Positions 28,168 to 36,696 of a stretch of 64,000 nucleotides of DNA are shown here, in pieces (position 1 is the stretch's first letter; every line of letters starts with the position of its first letter). The stretch lies in the NCBI GenBank assembly GCA_902779355.1, contig CACZBF010000012.1:21862-85861 (forward strand). Direction: 5' to 3'. The translations under genes were made by a program, and so were the position numbers. The notes below the pieces were generated by a model, which did not search any database, had not been told where the DNA came from, and worked only from the letters and a program-made list of their open reading frames with translations. Source of the DNA: an uncultured Lachnospiraceae bacterium (GTDB lineage: Bacteria; Bacillota; Clostridia; Lachnospirales; Lachnospiraceae).

Positions 28168-29193
28168 TCACTCCCACCACGGCTTGATCGTATGGTCCAG
28201 CGCCGTCTCTGCGATGGCGCGCTCCTCAGGATCCATCAATTCCGCATAGCGGGCGAAAAACTTCGTCCAGAAGGTGCCGTGCCCCTCTGCATACATGGCA
28301 GAAGCCGCAGCCTGCAGGTCAAGGAGTGCATCTCCCCGCCCGCAGCGGGACAGATCAAGGAGCACCAGCCCCTCATCGTCCAGCATGATGTTCCCGAGCC
28401 GAAGATTCCCATATACAAAAGTATCTCCCCCGGAGTGTTCCCTTGCCATCTCCGTCAGTTTTTTCTGCTGACCCTCGGGAATGCTGCTGTTTTCTTCCAA
28501 TTCGGAAAGCATCCGCTCTGCCGCATCCGGCAGAACCCTCTCCCCGATCACATAATGATGCAGCGTGTGCATAAGGTCTGCCAACATCTCGATCTCTTCC
28601 TGCATACGATCGGGACGTATCTGCCAAAGCTCCGCCAATGTCTTGCCGTAAGGATATTCATAGATGATCCCCGTCTTTTCTCCGCAGGAAACGATCTCGT
28701 ATGCGGGGATCGCAGGAACACCGTATGACCGTACATAATCGGTCAGCTCACATTTCTGCTGCACCTCTTCAAGAGAAACATCGGCGTGAAAAATTTTGAC
28801 TGCCTGATCCTCCTCCCATCGATAAAAATCGCCATCCGGTTCTTTCCGGATAAGAAGATCCGTAGATGGGATATCTATCGTACGGATACGGCGTTCCACA
28901 GAAATAATTTCCGTAACACCTGTCAGTGCAAGCGTGTCATAGATATCCTGAGAAACATGCACAATCCTCATATCCCTGCAGACCTTGCTAAGGCCCACCA
29001 GGACTCGAATTCCCGCGCTGGAAATGTAGCTGAGTCTTTCCGCGTCGATCAAGATGGTCACATTTTCCCGCCCTTCCAAGGCCTTCGAAAACTTTTCTTC
29101 CAGTTCCTGTCTCGATGATGCGTCAACACGCTCTGCAAACAAAGCATACAGTACATGATCTTTTTCTTCCCAACGAATCTCTGTTTCTTCCAC
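28168..29193 (-). CDS. STAS domain fused to an APH-like pseudokinase
   Basis: The 341-aa protein has an N-terminal STAS domain (about residues 8-105) of the anti-anti-sigma type. The conserved loop reads YISSAGIRVLVGL, keeping serines at the usual phosphorylation site. From about residue 125 it continues into an aminoglycoside phosphotransferase/choline kinase-like fold. The ATP lysine is likely AVKIF. The catalytic loop, normally HGDxxxxN, reads YGNLRLGN, and the following metal motif is LLDLSRCG. The catalytic aspartate is thus asparagine, suggesting a pseudokinase. It is divergent from the HD-APH gene. With two SpoIIE-type phosphatases within 10 kb, a partner-switching function is plausible but inferred. 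Confidence 0.8.
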   Translation of the reverse strand: MEETEIRWEEKDHVLYALFAERVDASSRQELEEKFSKALEGRENVTILIDAERLSYISSAGIRVLVGLSKVCRDMRIVHVSQDIYDTLALTGVTEIISVERRIRTIDIPSTDLLIRKEPDGDFYRWEEDQAVKIFHADVSLEEVQQKCELTDYVRSYGVPAIPAYEIVSCGEKTGIIYEYPYGKTLAELWQIRPDRMQEEIEMLADLMHTLHHYVIGERVLPDAAERMLSELEENSSIPEGQQKKLTEMAREHSGGDTFVYGNLRLGNIMLDDEGLVLLDLSRCGRGDALLDLQAAASAMYAEGHGTFWTKFFARYAELMDPEERAIAETALDHTIKPWWE

Positions 29194-29250
29194 GACTTGG
29201 ATCTCCTTTCACGGTTTTTCTTTTTCTATGTGATGATAAAAACATTCTGG

Positions 29251-29279
29251 TTTTAAATCGGCAACGGACATGGTATACT
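29251..29279 (+). promoter_or_regulatory. Probable promoter of HD-APH gene
   Basis: An extended -10 TGGTATACT (TATACT at 29274-29279) with TTTTAA 17 bp upstream lies in the divergent gap, about 70 bp before the ATG. Confidence 0.5.
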
Positions 29280-29349
29280 GTTTCAAGAATTTTCTCATTT
29301 ATCATAAGCAAAAAGCCGGCAGTCACACTGATCCAATACGGAGAACTCT

Positions 29350-30819
29350 ATGAATATCCTGGAAGAGGCAATTATCTACGCGACTACCCTTCATGAGGGC
29401 AATGTCAGAAAACTGAAAAACACACCCTATATCCTGCATCCTCTTGAGGTTGCACAGATCATCGCCACGATGACAGATGACCAGGAGATCATGGCCGCAG
29501 GCGTTCTCCATGATGTGGTAGAGGATACCGACACCACGCTTGACACCATCCGCGAGAAATTCGGTGATCGGGTTGCAGCGCTGGTGGCATCCGAAACAGA
29601 GAACAAATATCCCGGAGAGGACAAAGCATTCACCTGGAAGCGGCGCAAGGAGGAATCCCTTCTCGTCCTGAAAAACAGCAAAGATATCGGCGTAAAAATG
29701 CTTTGGCTTTCCGACAAGCTGTCCAATATTCGTTCCCTCTCCCGCCTCTACGACGAGCGGGGCAAAGCCCTCTGGAGCTCTTTCAACCAAAACGACCCCA
29801 TGATGCAGCGATGGTATTACATGACCGTTGCACAATACGTCGAATATGACCTGAACCGGACCGGCGCATACAAGGAATTCATCAAACAGATCAACCACCT
29901 TTGGCCGGGCACTTTTGATACGGAAAAAACCAGATATCGAAAATACCGGGAAGTTTCCGTAGAAGGGTGTTCTGTCATCGGACACGGCGCAAAAGGAGAC
30001 GTGTACCGGTATGATGACGAACTGATCATCAAGGTTTATAATGAAAACAACACCTACACGGATGTGGAGCGTGAGGTCATGCTTGCCAGAAAAGCATTCG
30101 TGCTCGGTCTGCCGACCGCTGTCACTTTCGGGATCGTTGCTGTCGGCAATCGCTATGGCGCCATGTACGAGCTGATCGATTCTTCCAGTGTATCTGATCT
30201 GATCGCTTCCGATCCCGATCAGACGGAACATTGCGCAAAGATCATGTCGGATGTGGCGCATGCCATTCATAGCACCGAAACCGACGAAAACTGTTTCCCG
30301 GATGCCTCTCAAATGATGAAAACCTGGGTCTCGGAAGGGATCGGTTATCTCGACGAAGCCCTCGCTGCGAAAATCCGGACACTCATTGATGCACTTCCAC
30401 CCACAAAGCACATGGTCCACGGGGATTTCCATACCGGAAATGTCCTGATGGACGGATCGGACCCGGTTCTAATCGATCTGGACTGCCTCTCCGTCGGGCA
30501 TCCTGTGTTTGACCTTTCCATCCTCTATTTGAGCTATGTGGCGATCGGAGAAGAAGAGCCGGACAAAGTCAGGCAGTTTATGGGCTTCTCCTACGATACC
30601 GCAGTTTCCTTCTTTGACTGCTTTATGAAGGAATACTTTCATGGCCAAACAGATGATACGATCCGGGAAGCCACGGATAAGGCCGCCCTCCTCTGCTATG
30701 CGCGGCTGATCCGTAAATACCGAAAGAGAGTCGATCTGCCTCAGAAAGAAGAACGGATACAGCGGCTTTTGGCAAAGGAACGCGAGCTTGTCCTTCGGGT
30801 GAACAGCCTGGAATTATAA
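29350..30819 (+). CDS. HD (SpoT/MESH1-like) hydrolase fused to APH-type kinase
   Basis: The 489-aa protein has an N-terminal HD domain (residues about 1-170) with the (p)ppGpp hydrolase-like motif order YILHPLEVA, AAGVLHDVVEDTD and VKMLWLSDKLSNIRSL. From about residue 205 follows an aminoglycoside phosphotransferase-type kinase: GHGAKGDVYRYDDELIIKVY (glycine-rich loop and lysine), MVHGDFHTGNVLM (catalytic loop intact) and LIDLDCLSVGHPVFDL (metal motif intact). No ppGpp synthetase domain is present. The fusion suggests a hydrolase whose activity is tied to phosphorylation of a small molecule or protein; substrate unknown. GGAGAA precedes the ATG. The stop overlaps the convergent DUF4956 stop. 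Confidence 0.83.
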   Translation: MNILEEAIIYATTLHEGNVRKLKNTPYILHPLEVAQIIATMTDDQEIMAAGVLHDVVEDTDTTLDTIREKFGDRVAALVASETENKYPGEDKAFTWKRRKEESLLVLKNSKDIGVKMLWLSDKLSNIRSLSRLYDERGKALWSSFNQNDPMMQRWYYMTVAQYVEYDLNRTGAYKEFIKQINHLWPGTFDTEKTRYRKYREVSVEGCSVIGHGAKGDVYRYDDELIIKVYNENNTYTDVEREVMLARKAFVLGLPTAVTFGIVAVGNRYGAMYELIDSSSVSDLIASDPDQTEHCAKIMSDVAHAIHSTETDENCFPDASQMMKTWVSEGIGYLDEALAAKIRTLIDALPPTKHMVHGDFHTGNVLMDGSDPVLIDLDCLSVGHPVFDLSILYLSYVAIGEEEPDKVRQFMGFSYDTAVSFFDCFMKEYFHGQTDDTIREATDKAALLCYARLIRKYRKRVDLPQKEERIQRLLAKERELVLRVNSLEL

Positions 30820-31515
30820 CTGGCTGATCCTCTTTTTATCCGGAACACTCAGATCAAACACCATCTTCAGTTCCACGAGTTTATTGATCAGTTCACGTTC
30901 CGCTTCCAGTGATTTCAGGGTGACCCTGTACTTATACTGCAGCGTTTTTTTCTGGCGATCCTTTGAAAACGCATACCTGGTTCCGATCAGCGTTTTTGCC
31001 TCAACGAAGCTGTCAATGGTTGCTTCCACGCTTTCCATGCCGCCGACCTTCTCAATGGGCTCTACGGTCAGGAACCGTACAAATTTGTATTCTTTTTTCG
31101 TTTTCCAGATACTCGCCTTGCAGTAAAGGAAGAATACCACATAGATCACAGCCGAAGAAATAAGTGCGATCATAAGGAAGCCGCTGCCACAGGCGATCCC
31201 CACGCCGATGCTGATGAACAGCGCCACGATCTCCTTTGCGGTTCCGGCAACAGACTTGAATTTGATCAATGCAAACGCACCTGCTACTGCAAGACCTGCG
31301 CCGAAGTTCTTCGAAATGAGCAGCAGGATCACACAGGTAACGGGCGGGATCAAAGCAAGCGTGATCACAAAGCCCTTGGTGGCGGATGTGGATGTGAAAT
31401 AGTAGATATTTCCGAGTACCGCTCCGAGTATGAATGCCAGCAGCACACTGAGCAGCACCCCTTGAATGCTGATCGTTGCTGTAGCGCCGAACACACTTGA
31501 CATGATAGAATTCAT
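30814..31515 (-). CDS. DUF4956 membrane protein
   Basis: The 233-aa protein has four predicted membrane helices in the first 135 residues (ISIQGVLLSVLLAFILGAVLG, GFVITLALIPPVTCVILLL, EIVALFISIGVGIACGSGFLMIALISSAVIYVVFFLY) with the conserved AGAFALIKFKSVAGTAKEIVAL motif between them, then a cytosolic ferredoxin-like tail. DUF4956 proteins often sit next to VTC-type polyphosphate polymerases and CotH kinases; neither is here. AGGAGGT precedes the ATG. It is divergent from the MBL gene. Confidence 0.87.
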   Translation of the reverse strand: MNSIMSSVFGATATISIQGVLLSVLLAFILGAVLGNIYYFTSTSATKGFVITLALIPPVTCVILLLISKNFGAGLAVAGAFALIKFKSVAGTAKEIVALFISIGVGIACGSGFLMIALISSAVIYVVFFLYCKASIWKTKKEYKFVRFLTVEPIEKVGGMESVEATIDSFVEAKTLIGTRYAFSKDRQKKTLQYKYRVTLKSLEAERELINKLVELKMVFDLSVPDKKRISQL

Positions 31516-31607
31516 AACTACCTCCTGTTTTCTTGGTTTTTTATGATGACTACAATAGATTCCTTATCAATAATAGCATTCCTGAAAGGAAAAGGGTGGC
31601 AAAAATC

Positions 31608-32567
31608 ATGGATCAAAACAAAAAAAAGGATTACTCCAAACTGGCCAACATCATTCTGCTTTGTCTTGTACTCGCGGCGATCGCAGGTTTTCTGGTTTTC
31701 TGGTTTCTTGCTCCTGCTTTCGAAGCCACAGAAGCCGCAGAAGAAGCGGAAGAAGATATTGTCGCCATCCTCAGTGGTGAAGAAGCCGCCGTTTCGGGTG
31801 ACACCTCTACCGATCTTGTGGTCACAAACCTGGATGTCGGAAAAGCAGATTGTGCCATCCTGCAATATCAGGACACGACAGGCATCATTGATACCGGCAC
31901 CGAAAAAGCGTATGATACCATCGATTCATTTCTGAGTGACAATGCCATCGATTCCTTTGATTATATGATCCTGACACACTATGATCAGGACCACATCGGC
32001 AGCGCGGTAAAGCTCCTGCAAAAATATCCGACTGCTGCCATCTACATCCCCGATTATGAAAGCGAAAAGCGCTATTATCCGGGTCTTATGGAAGAACTGG
32101 CGTCTCACGACAATGTCATTACCGTCAGCGGCGATCCGGTGAGTATTCAGTATGACGATCTGAATATCGAATTGTTCCCGGCTGAGGATCCCGCCCCTCT
32201 GCTTGCAAATGAAAGCAACCGTGACAACAACATGTCTCTCGTCAGCATGGTCGATTTCGGCGAGAACAAGCTCCTTTTCACCGGTGATATCGAGGCTGAC
32301 CGCATCTCCCAGATCGTTGGCAGCGGAGAGGATCTCGATGCCGACTGGATCAAAATCCCGCACCACGGCTCCTATGAAGAGGAACTCGATGCCCTGCTTG
32401 AAATGGTAACGCCCGAGGATTCCGTCATCAGTACCTCCTCCAAACAGAAGCCGGATAAAGCGCTCTTAAAAGAATTGAAGAAGCTCGGCATCAATTCCTA
32501 CGACACCATGGACGGCAATGTTGTGACCATTTGCGATGGAACAAACCTTGTCGTGGAAGGGGAATGA
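31608..32567 (+). CDS. Membrane-anchored ComEC/Rec2-like metallo-beta-lactamase protein
   Basis: The 319-aa protein has an N-terminal membrane helix (LANIILLCLVLAAIAGFLVFWFL, residues about 12-34), an acidic Ala/Glu linker and an extracytoplasmic MBL domain. The family motifs are LDVGKADCAIL, IDTG, the metal site LTHYDQDHIGS, LLFTGDIEAD and IPHHGSYEE, as in the ComEC C-terminal domain. ComEC-like MBL domains act on DNA or nucleotides, but here the channel is missing and the substrate is unknown. The ATG at 31608 is preferred over 31533 because AAGGGTGG precedes it and the membrane helix then sits at the N terminus. Confidence 0.85.
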   Translation: MDQNKKKDYSKLANIILLCLVLAAIAGFLVFWFLAPAFEATEAAEEAEEDIVAILSGEEAAVSGDTSTDLVVTNLDVGKADCAILQYQDTTGIIDTGTEKAYDTIDSFLSDNAIDSFDYMILTHYDQDHIGSAVKLLQKYPTAAIYIPDYESEKRYYPGLMEELASHDNVITVSGDPVSIQYDDLNIELFPAEDPAPLLANESNRDNNMSLVSMVDFGENKLLFTGDIEADRISQIVGSGEDLDADWIKIPHHGSYEEELDALLEMVTPEDSVISTSSKQKPDKALLKELKKLGINSYDTMDGNVVTICDGTNLVVEGE

Positions 32568-32577
32568 CCACGGAGTC

Positions 32578-34425
32578 TCAAACATAATAAAACCATAACA
32601 GCGTGATGTCATCCGACTGGTCTGCACTGCCCGCAAAAGCCTTGACATCCTCATATACCTTGTGGCATTGCTCTTTGGCGTATTGATTGCGATCGGCTTC
32701 CCCAATCCCTTTGCACTTTTTGACCAATTTCAGAAGGCGAGGTTCTCCATACAGTTCCTTTTCCTGATCCATTGCCTCTGTCACGCCATCCGTATACAGC
32801 AGCAGACTTTCTCCGGAGTGAAGTTCCAGCTCCTGTCTTTCGTATGGGGAAGACTCAAAGATCCCAAGCATACGGTTTTTCTTTCTGGCAAGATACCGGG
32901 CGCCTGTTTCCCCCAGTACGATCGGCTTGGTATGCCCTGCATGTACAAAGCTGATCTTTCCGTTATCCAGATCCAAAAACCCGATCCAAGCCGTCACAAA
33001 CATTTTTGTACTGTTTTCTTCACACAGTGCCGCATTTGCCTTCGATGCCACTTCCTCCACCGGAAGTCCCTGCTCTGCATAAGTCTTGATGAGTGTCTTC
33101 GCACGCATCATAAAGAGTGCCGCCGGCATCCCCTTGTCAGACACGTCGGCCATGACCAGCGCCAGTGTATGATCGTTGATCATGAAGAAATCATAGAAAT
33201 CCCCGCCTACCGCCTTAGCCGTATCCATCATGGCATAAAGCCCAAAAGACTCCTGTTCCGGGAACGGCGGAAAGATATTGGGAACTGCAGAAGTCTGAAT
33301 CTCCTTTGCAAATGCAAGCTCCTCCTCCATCTTTTTTTCCGCCTCACCGATCATCTGCTTCAGGCGGTCCACTGTATGATTGATGCCGTCAGACAGGCCG
33401 TCAAATTCAATGGAATTCCGGAAATCTGCTTTTTCCTCCAGATTCCCTTCCGTAATTTTGGAAAGTGTTCCGTTGAGACTGTATACGCCTCTTACGACCT
33501 GTTCCTCGATCATACGGCTGAGCAAAAGGAACAAAACGATAAATACGCCGGCATAGACCAGCGTCAGCGCGATCAGGATGACTTTATAAGGTGCATAGAC
33601 CTCACTCAGCGGCATCCCTTCCAGCACGTAAAAGTCCTTGTACCGCCTCACCACCACGTAGGATTTTATCCCAAAGACCTCCTCATAGGACGCTTTTTTC
33701 TGAGATGCCAATTCCTCCAGGCTTTTCGACAGGATCACCGTATCACCGTTAAACCTGTCTTTTATGCTGGCGATCACCTCATTATCAGCATCTAAGAGAA
33801 GCTTGTACCCGTCAATCCCTATCACCACATTCGTGATAGAATCTTTGATCGTGTCTATGACGTTTTGCCGGTAGATCTCTTCATCAAAACCGATCTGGAC
33901 AAATCCCTTCATACTGTGAAGCGGCACGCCTACATACAGCATCTTGGTCTCATTATCATAGGAGATCTCCCGGAAATCCTGGAAATAGTAATCCGCCCCT
34001 TCCAGAAGACATAAAAACGCCGCGGACTGTTCTCCGTCATGCATATCATATCCGACATAATCCTCCACACTGGATGCAAGGATAATCCCGTTTTCATCAA
34101 TGACATTCCATTCGCTGCACCAATTGATCGCGAGCAGGTTATCTGTGTACACCAGGAACTCAGGATCCTCAAAAAAGGCTTCTCCCTTTTCCTGCACACC
34201 TTCATCGATCCATTCGGCAAAACTATTTGTCACGTTCTTGATAGACTGATCTACAGTTTCCTCCTTATCGTATGAAAGGAAGGTTGTCATCTCCTCTTCG
34301 ATCTTATCTTTCCCATACCTGAGGAAAAAGAGGAGGGTAAAAACCATCAGCGCAGCAAATGAGCCGATGAACAACAACAACGTCCTTTGAGAAACGATTT
34401 GAGAAAGATGCTTCTTTTTCGTCAT
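32578..34425 (-). CDS. Sensor-type SpoIIE-family PP2C phosphatase (first copy)
   Basis: The 615-aa protein has a membrane helix at about residues 15-37 (LLLFIGSFAALMVFTLLFFL), an extracytoplasmic cache-like sensor of roughly 230 residues, a second helix (ALTLVYAGVFIVLFLLLS), a HAMP-like linker and a C-terminal SpoIIE/RsbU phosphatase. Metal-binding motifs are intact: VGGDFYDFF, LVMADVSDKGMPAALFM, LLLYTDGVTEAMDQ and DQSDDITLLWF. It probably dephosphorylates STAS-type proteins in response to an external signal; the STAS protein at 28-29 kb is a candidate. The ATG at 34425 follows AGAGGTGG. It lies 10 bp after the zinc-ribbon gene, on the same strand. Confidence 0.9.
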   Translation of the reverse strand: MTKKKHLSQIVSQRTLLLFIGSFAALMVFTLLFFLRYGKDKIEEEMTTFLSYDKEETVDQSIKNVTNSFAEWIDEGVQEKGEAFFEDPEFLVYTDNLLAINWCSEWNVIDENGIILASSVEDYVGYDMHDGEQSAAFLCLLEGADYYFQDFREISYDNETKMLYVGVPLHSMKGFVQIGFDEEIYRQNVIDTIKDSITNVVIGIDGYKLLLDADNEVIASIKDRFNGDTVILSKSLEELASQKKASYEEVFGIKSYVVVRRYKDFYVLEGMPLSEVYAPYKVILIALTLVYAGVFIVLFLLLSRMIEEQVVRGVYSLNGTLSKITEGNLEEKADFRNSIEFDGLSDGINHTVDRLKQMIGEAEKKMEEELAFAKEIQTSAVPNIFPPFPEQESFGLYAMMDTAKAVGGDFYDFFMINDHTLALVMADVSDKGMPAALFMMRAKTLIKTYAEQGLPVEEVASKANAALCEENSTKMFVTAWIGFLDLDNGKISFVHAGHTKPIVLGETGARYLARKKNRMLGIFESSPYERQELELHSGESLLLYTDGVTEAMDQEKELYGEPRLLKLVKKCKGIGEADRNQYAKEQCHKVYEDVKAFAGSADQSDDITLLWFYYV

Positions 34426-34435
34426 ACCCACCTCT

Positions 34436-35470
34436 TCAGTTTTTTGATACCTGTGAGGAGGCAACCCAGCCGGTGCTTCCGCGGTATTCAGTCAGAAGCC
34501 ACCTGCCGCGCTCCCGTTCGTCATAGATATTCAAAACCACACCATTGCGGATTTCCATGATAATGTCATAGTCCGTCCCCGGTCCTTCGCGGAGATTCAC
34601 ATAGTAGTCCGGTGCATCTACGGTCACTGTGTAGAGCGCACCCGCTTCTTCTCCGTTCTCCAATTCCTTGATCGTTTCCACATTTGCTTTTTCATATTGG
34701 TTCAGGATTTCCTCCATATGCGGGTCAAATTCATCCCCCGTATAAAGAGGCTCATACCAGGGCTGCGAATAAAAATATATCCGCAGATCATCAGAGTCAA
34801 ACATCCTCCCGTGGCGGGCAAAGATCTCGTTGCGCGCATACCGGAGCTCATCGGAATTGAGGACACTGAGCTCTGCCTCGGTGTAATAGCGCGAATCCGC
34901 TTCAGGAAGAATATAATACGCGGACATATCCTCTATAGCATCTTCGTAAGTCTCTTCCACATTGCGGTTCTCCGGGGCAGCCTCTGCCTCTGCTGCAGCG
35001 GCGGCACTATTGGCGTCTTCATAAACATCTGCCAATTGTGAGACTGCATCCGGCCCTGTCTCTTCCGCAACCTCCAAGGCTGCTTCCTCTCCTGCTGCCG
35101 TGATCGCCTCTGCCGCACCCTTCAGATCGATCTTTGAAGTGACCCGCGACACAAAAGAAACCGCGACAATGATCAGGATCACGAGCAGCGCGGCACCTGC
35201 GGACAGGCCGACGATCAGGATGATCTTGCCGTTGTTTTTTGCCGGTGCGCTCTTCTGTTGCGGCATCTGATTTTGTGCAGGGGCAGGCTCCGGCTTCACA
35301 GGCATCCGGTTTTGCGCAGGGGCAGACTCCGGCCTCGGCGGCATGGATGTCGCCGGCTGTACCGTTGACGCATCATGCATCATCGAAAACTCATCCACCA
35401 GCTGCGCACCGCATTGCGTGCAAAACTTGGTTCCCGCTTCGACTTCTTTTCCACATTGACTGCAACGCAA
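34436..35470 (-). CDS. Zinc-ribbon, YARHG and SH3 domain membrane protein
   Basis: The 344-aa protein begins with a zinc ribbon (CSQCGKEVEAGTKFCTQCG), then a Pro/Gln linker with two near-repeats of APAQN-M, a membrane helix (IILIVGLSAGAALLVILIIV), a YARHG domain (YYTEAELSVLNSDELRYARNEIFARHG) and a C-terminal bacterial SH3 domain (YYVNLREGPGTDYDII...GSTGWVASS). The layout suggests a protein sensing or binding cell wall outside while its zinc ribbon stays inside. The start is TTG at 35470, with GGAGGA 8 bp upstream. It precedes the SpoIIE gene closely, so a two-gene operon is likely. Confidence 0.87.
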   Translation of the reverse strand: MRCSQCGKEVEAGTKFCTQCGAQLVDEFSMMHDASTVQPATSMPPRPESAPAQNRMPVKPEPAPAQNQMPQQKSAPAKNNGKIILIVGLSAGAALLVILIIVAVSFVSRVTSKIDLKGAAEAITAAGEEAALEVAEETGPDAVSQLADVYEDANSAAAAAEAEAAPENRNVEETYEDAIEDMSAYYILPEADSRYYTEAELSVLNSDELRYARNEIFARHGRMFDSDDLRIYFYSQPWYEPLYTGDEFDPHMEEILNQYEKANVETIKELENGEEAGALYTVTVDAPDYYVNLREGPGTDYDIIMEIRNGVVLNIYDERERGRWLLTEYRGSTGWVASSQVSKN

Positions 35471-35495
35471 GTTTTTTCCTCCCCGGTTCTTTCCG

Positions 35496-35790
35496 TTATC
35501 GAAAATGATGGACTAGTTCATCCGCACGCGGTACGATGACAGGGTCATGCCGCCCGTGGATCACAAGTTCTGTTTCTTTCCCCTGATTGTCGATCGTCTT
35601 CTGGGATTTCGCAATGGACGGCGTCGGCTTGACCGCCACGCGGAAAATGAGATCGCTCCCGTACATGGATCCCATATACCTCCAGGGATTTGTTTTTCAT
35701 GGATTCGCCAAACACTTTGGACGCAATGTCCTTATTCTGATAAGCGATCCCCGTATTCTGTTTTTGATCCGTACTGATTCCTCCCCTCAA
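35496..35790 (-). pseudogene. Chimeric relic: start of an unknown protein joined to a chorismate synthase fragment
   Basis: Codons from about 35775 to 35665 encode NTGIAYQNKDIASKVFGE and SMKNKSLEVYGI, resembling the start of a clostridial family I know only as hypothetical proteins with a YQNKDI opening. At about 35660 the sequence changes, in another frame, to a 46-codon stretch (35523-35660) of AroC: GSDLIFRVAVKPTPSI, then GKET and GRHDPVIVPRA. It matches the intact AroC at 49.5 kb at 36 of 46 residues. The AroC part has neither the N-terminal two thirds nor the C terminus. The expected ATG of the first part is ACG, 8 bp after GGGGAGGA. Non-functional remnant. Confidence 0.75.
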
Positions 35791-35818
35791 TTATAGTATG
35801 GTTATTGTTATTCTTCAA
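35790..35818 (-). promoter_or_regulatory. Promoter in front of the chimeric relic
   Basis: TTGAAG (35813-35818) and TATAAT (35790-35795) on the minus strand are spaced by 17 bp. The TSS would lie only about 10 bases before the lost start codon. Confidence 0.55.
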
Positions 35819-36105
35819 CAGGGTGAAGTGGCCGATCGGCCTTGATTTTCCGGAACGAATGCTCCGGAGAAGTGAGCACAGTATATCACTGTATTTCAGA
35901 ATCATCAACTGTCTATTTCATTCTATCTTGCGTCGCTTCATTCTGACAAAACGTGAATTTTACTGCTCCGCTCTCAGGAAAAGATCATTATTCAGCGTTG
36001 TCTCAAAACACTTTGTCAGGATTTTATATATTTTTTCCCTTGTTATATACTAAGATATAAGACAAAAACAGAAATAACACACGATTGGGATTGGGATATA
36101 TACAC
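35819..36105. other. Gene-free AT-rich stretch with inverted repeats
   Basis: This gap between the relic and the sce7726-type gene has no credible ORF. It holds the 12-bp palindrome GGCCGATCGGCC near 35830, a TCCGGA inverted repeat with an 8-base loop near 35848-35870, and ACAGT/ACTGT arms near 35880-35895. The right part is AT-rich (GATTTTATATATTTTTTCCC then TTATATACTAAGATATAAG) and probably contains the promoter of the plus-strand gene, though I cannot place it. Confidence 0.5.
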
Positions 36106-36693
36106 ATGCTGCACGATAATGAAATACGGGAACCATTGTTTGATTTTCTCGAGGAAACTTACGGACGGATCCGGATCATTGAAGAAAAAATGATGGGACG
36201 GAGCAGAGCGGACGTTGTGATGGTCATGGAGGATGCGCTCTGCGGGATCGAGATCAAAAGCGATGCCGACACATATGCGCGCCTTTCCAGACAAGTAAAG
36301 GATTATGACCTATACTACGATATCAATATGGTTGTGGTAGGTGGAACCCATGGGAATCACATACGGGAACATATACCGGATTACTGGGGTGTGATCACTG
36401 TGGAAGCAGCTGAAAACGGGTTGGATTTCTATGTTCTGCGGGATCCGGAGCGGAATCCAAAGATGAAACTCGAGAGGAAGATCGGGATACTCTGGCGGCC
36501 GGAGCTCAATCACATCCTGGAAAAGAACGGTATGCCAAAGTACAGGGAAAAGAGCAAACGGTTCGTAGCAGGAAAGATCCTTCAGAAAGTACCACAGGAT
36601 CTTCTTGCTAAACAGATCAGTGAAGAGCTGTTTGAAAGAGATTATACAACGATACAGCAGGAGATAGAGGAATACCGAAAGAAAAGGAAATGA
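36106..36693 (+). CDS. sce7726 family PD-(D/E)XK nuclease-like protein
   Basis: The 195-aa protein shows the sce7726 pattern: MLHDNEIREPLFDFLEE at the start, then GRSRADVVMVMEDALCGIEIKSDADTYARL, which contains the restriction-type D-x(n)-ExK core, then the VVVGGTHGNH strand and a helical C terminus. The family is common on phage and mobile DNA and is presumed to be nucleases, but no activity is known. The ATG at 36106 is chosen by homology; the Shine-Dalgarno is weak, and a TTG at 36085 is in frame. Placed in the decayed patch between signalling genes, it is probably accessory DNA. Confidence 0.78.
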   Translation: MLHDNEIREPLFDFLEETYGRIRIIEEKMMGRSRADVVMVMEDALCGIEIKSDADTYARLSRQVKDYDLYYDINMVVVGGTHGNHIREHIPDYWGVITVEAAENGLDFYVLRDPERNPKMKLERKIGILWRPELNHILEKNGMPKYREKSKRFVAGKILQKVPQDLLAKQISEELFERDYTTIQQEIEEYRKKRK

Positions 36694-36696
36694 AAT

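Noticed and set aside
29323..30432. 369-codon minus-strand frame
   Set aside because: It is antisense to the HD-APH gene, with composition typical of a shadow frame and no start signals.
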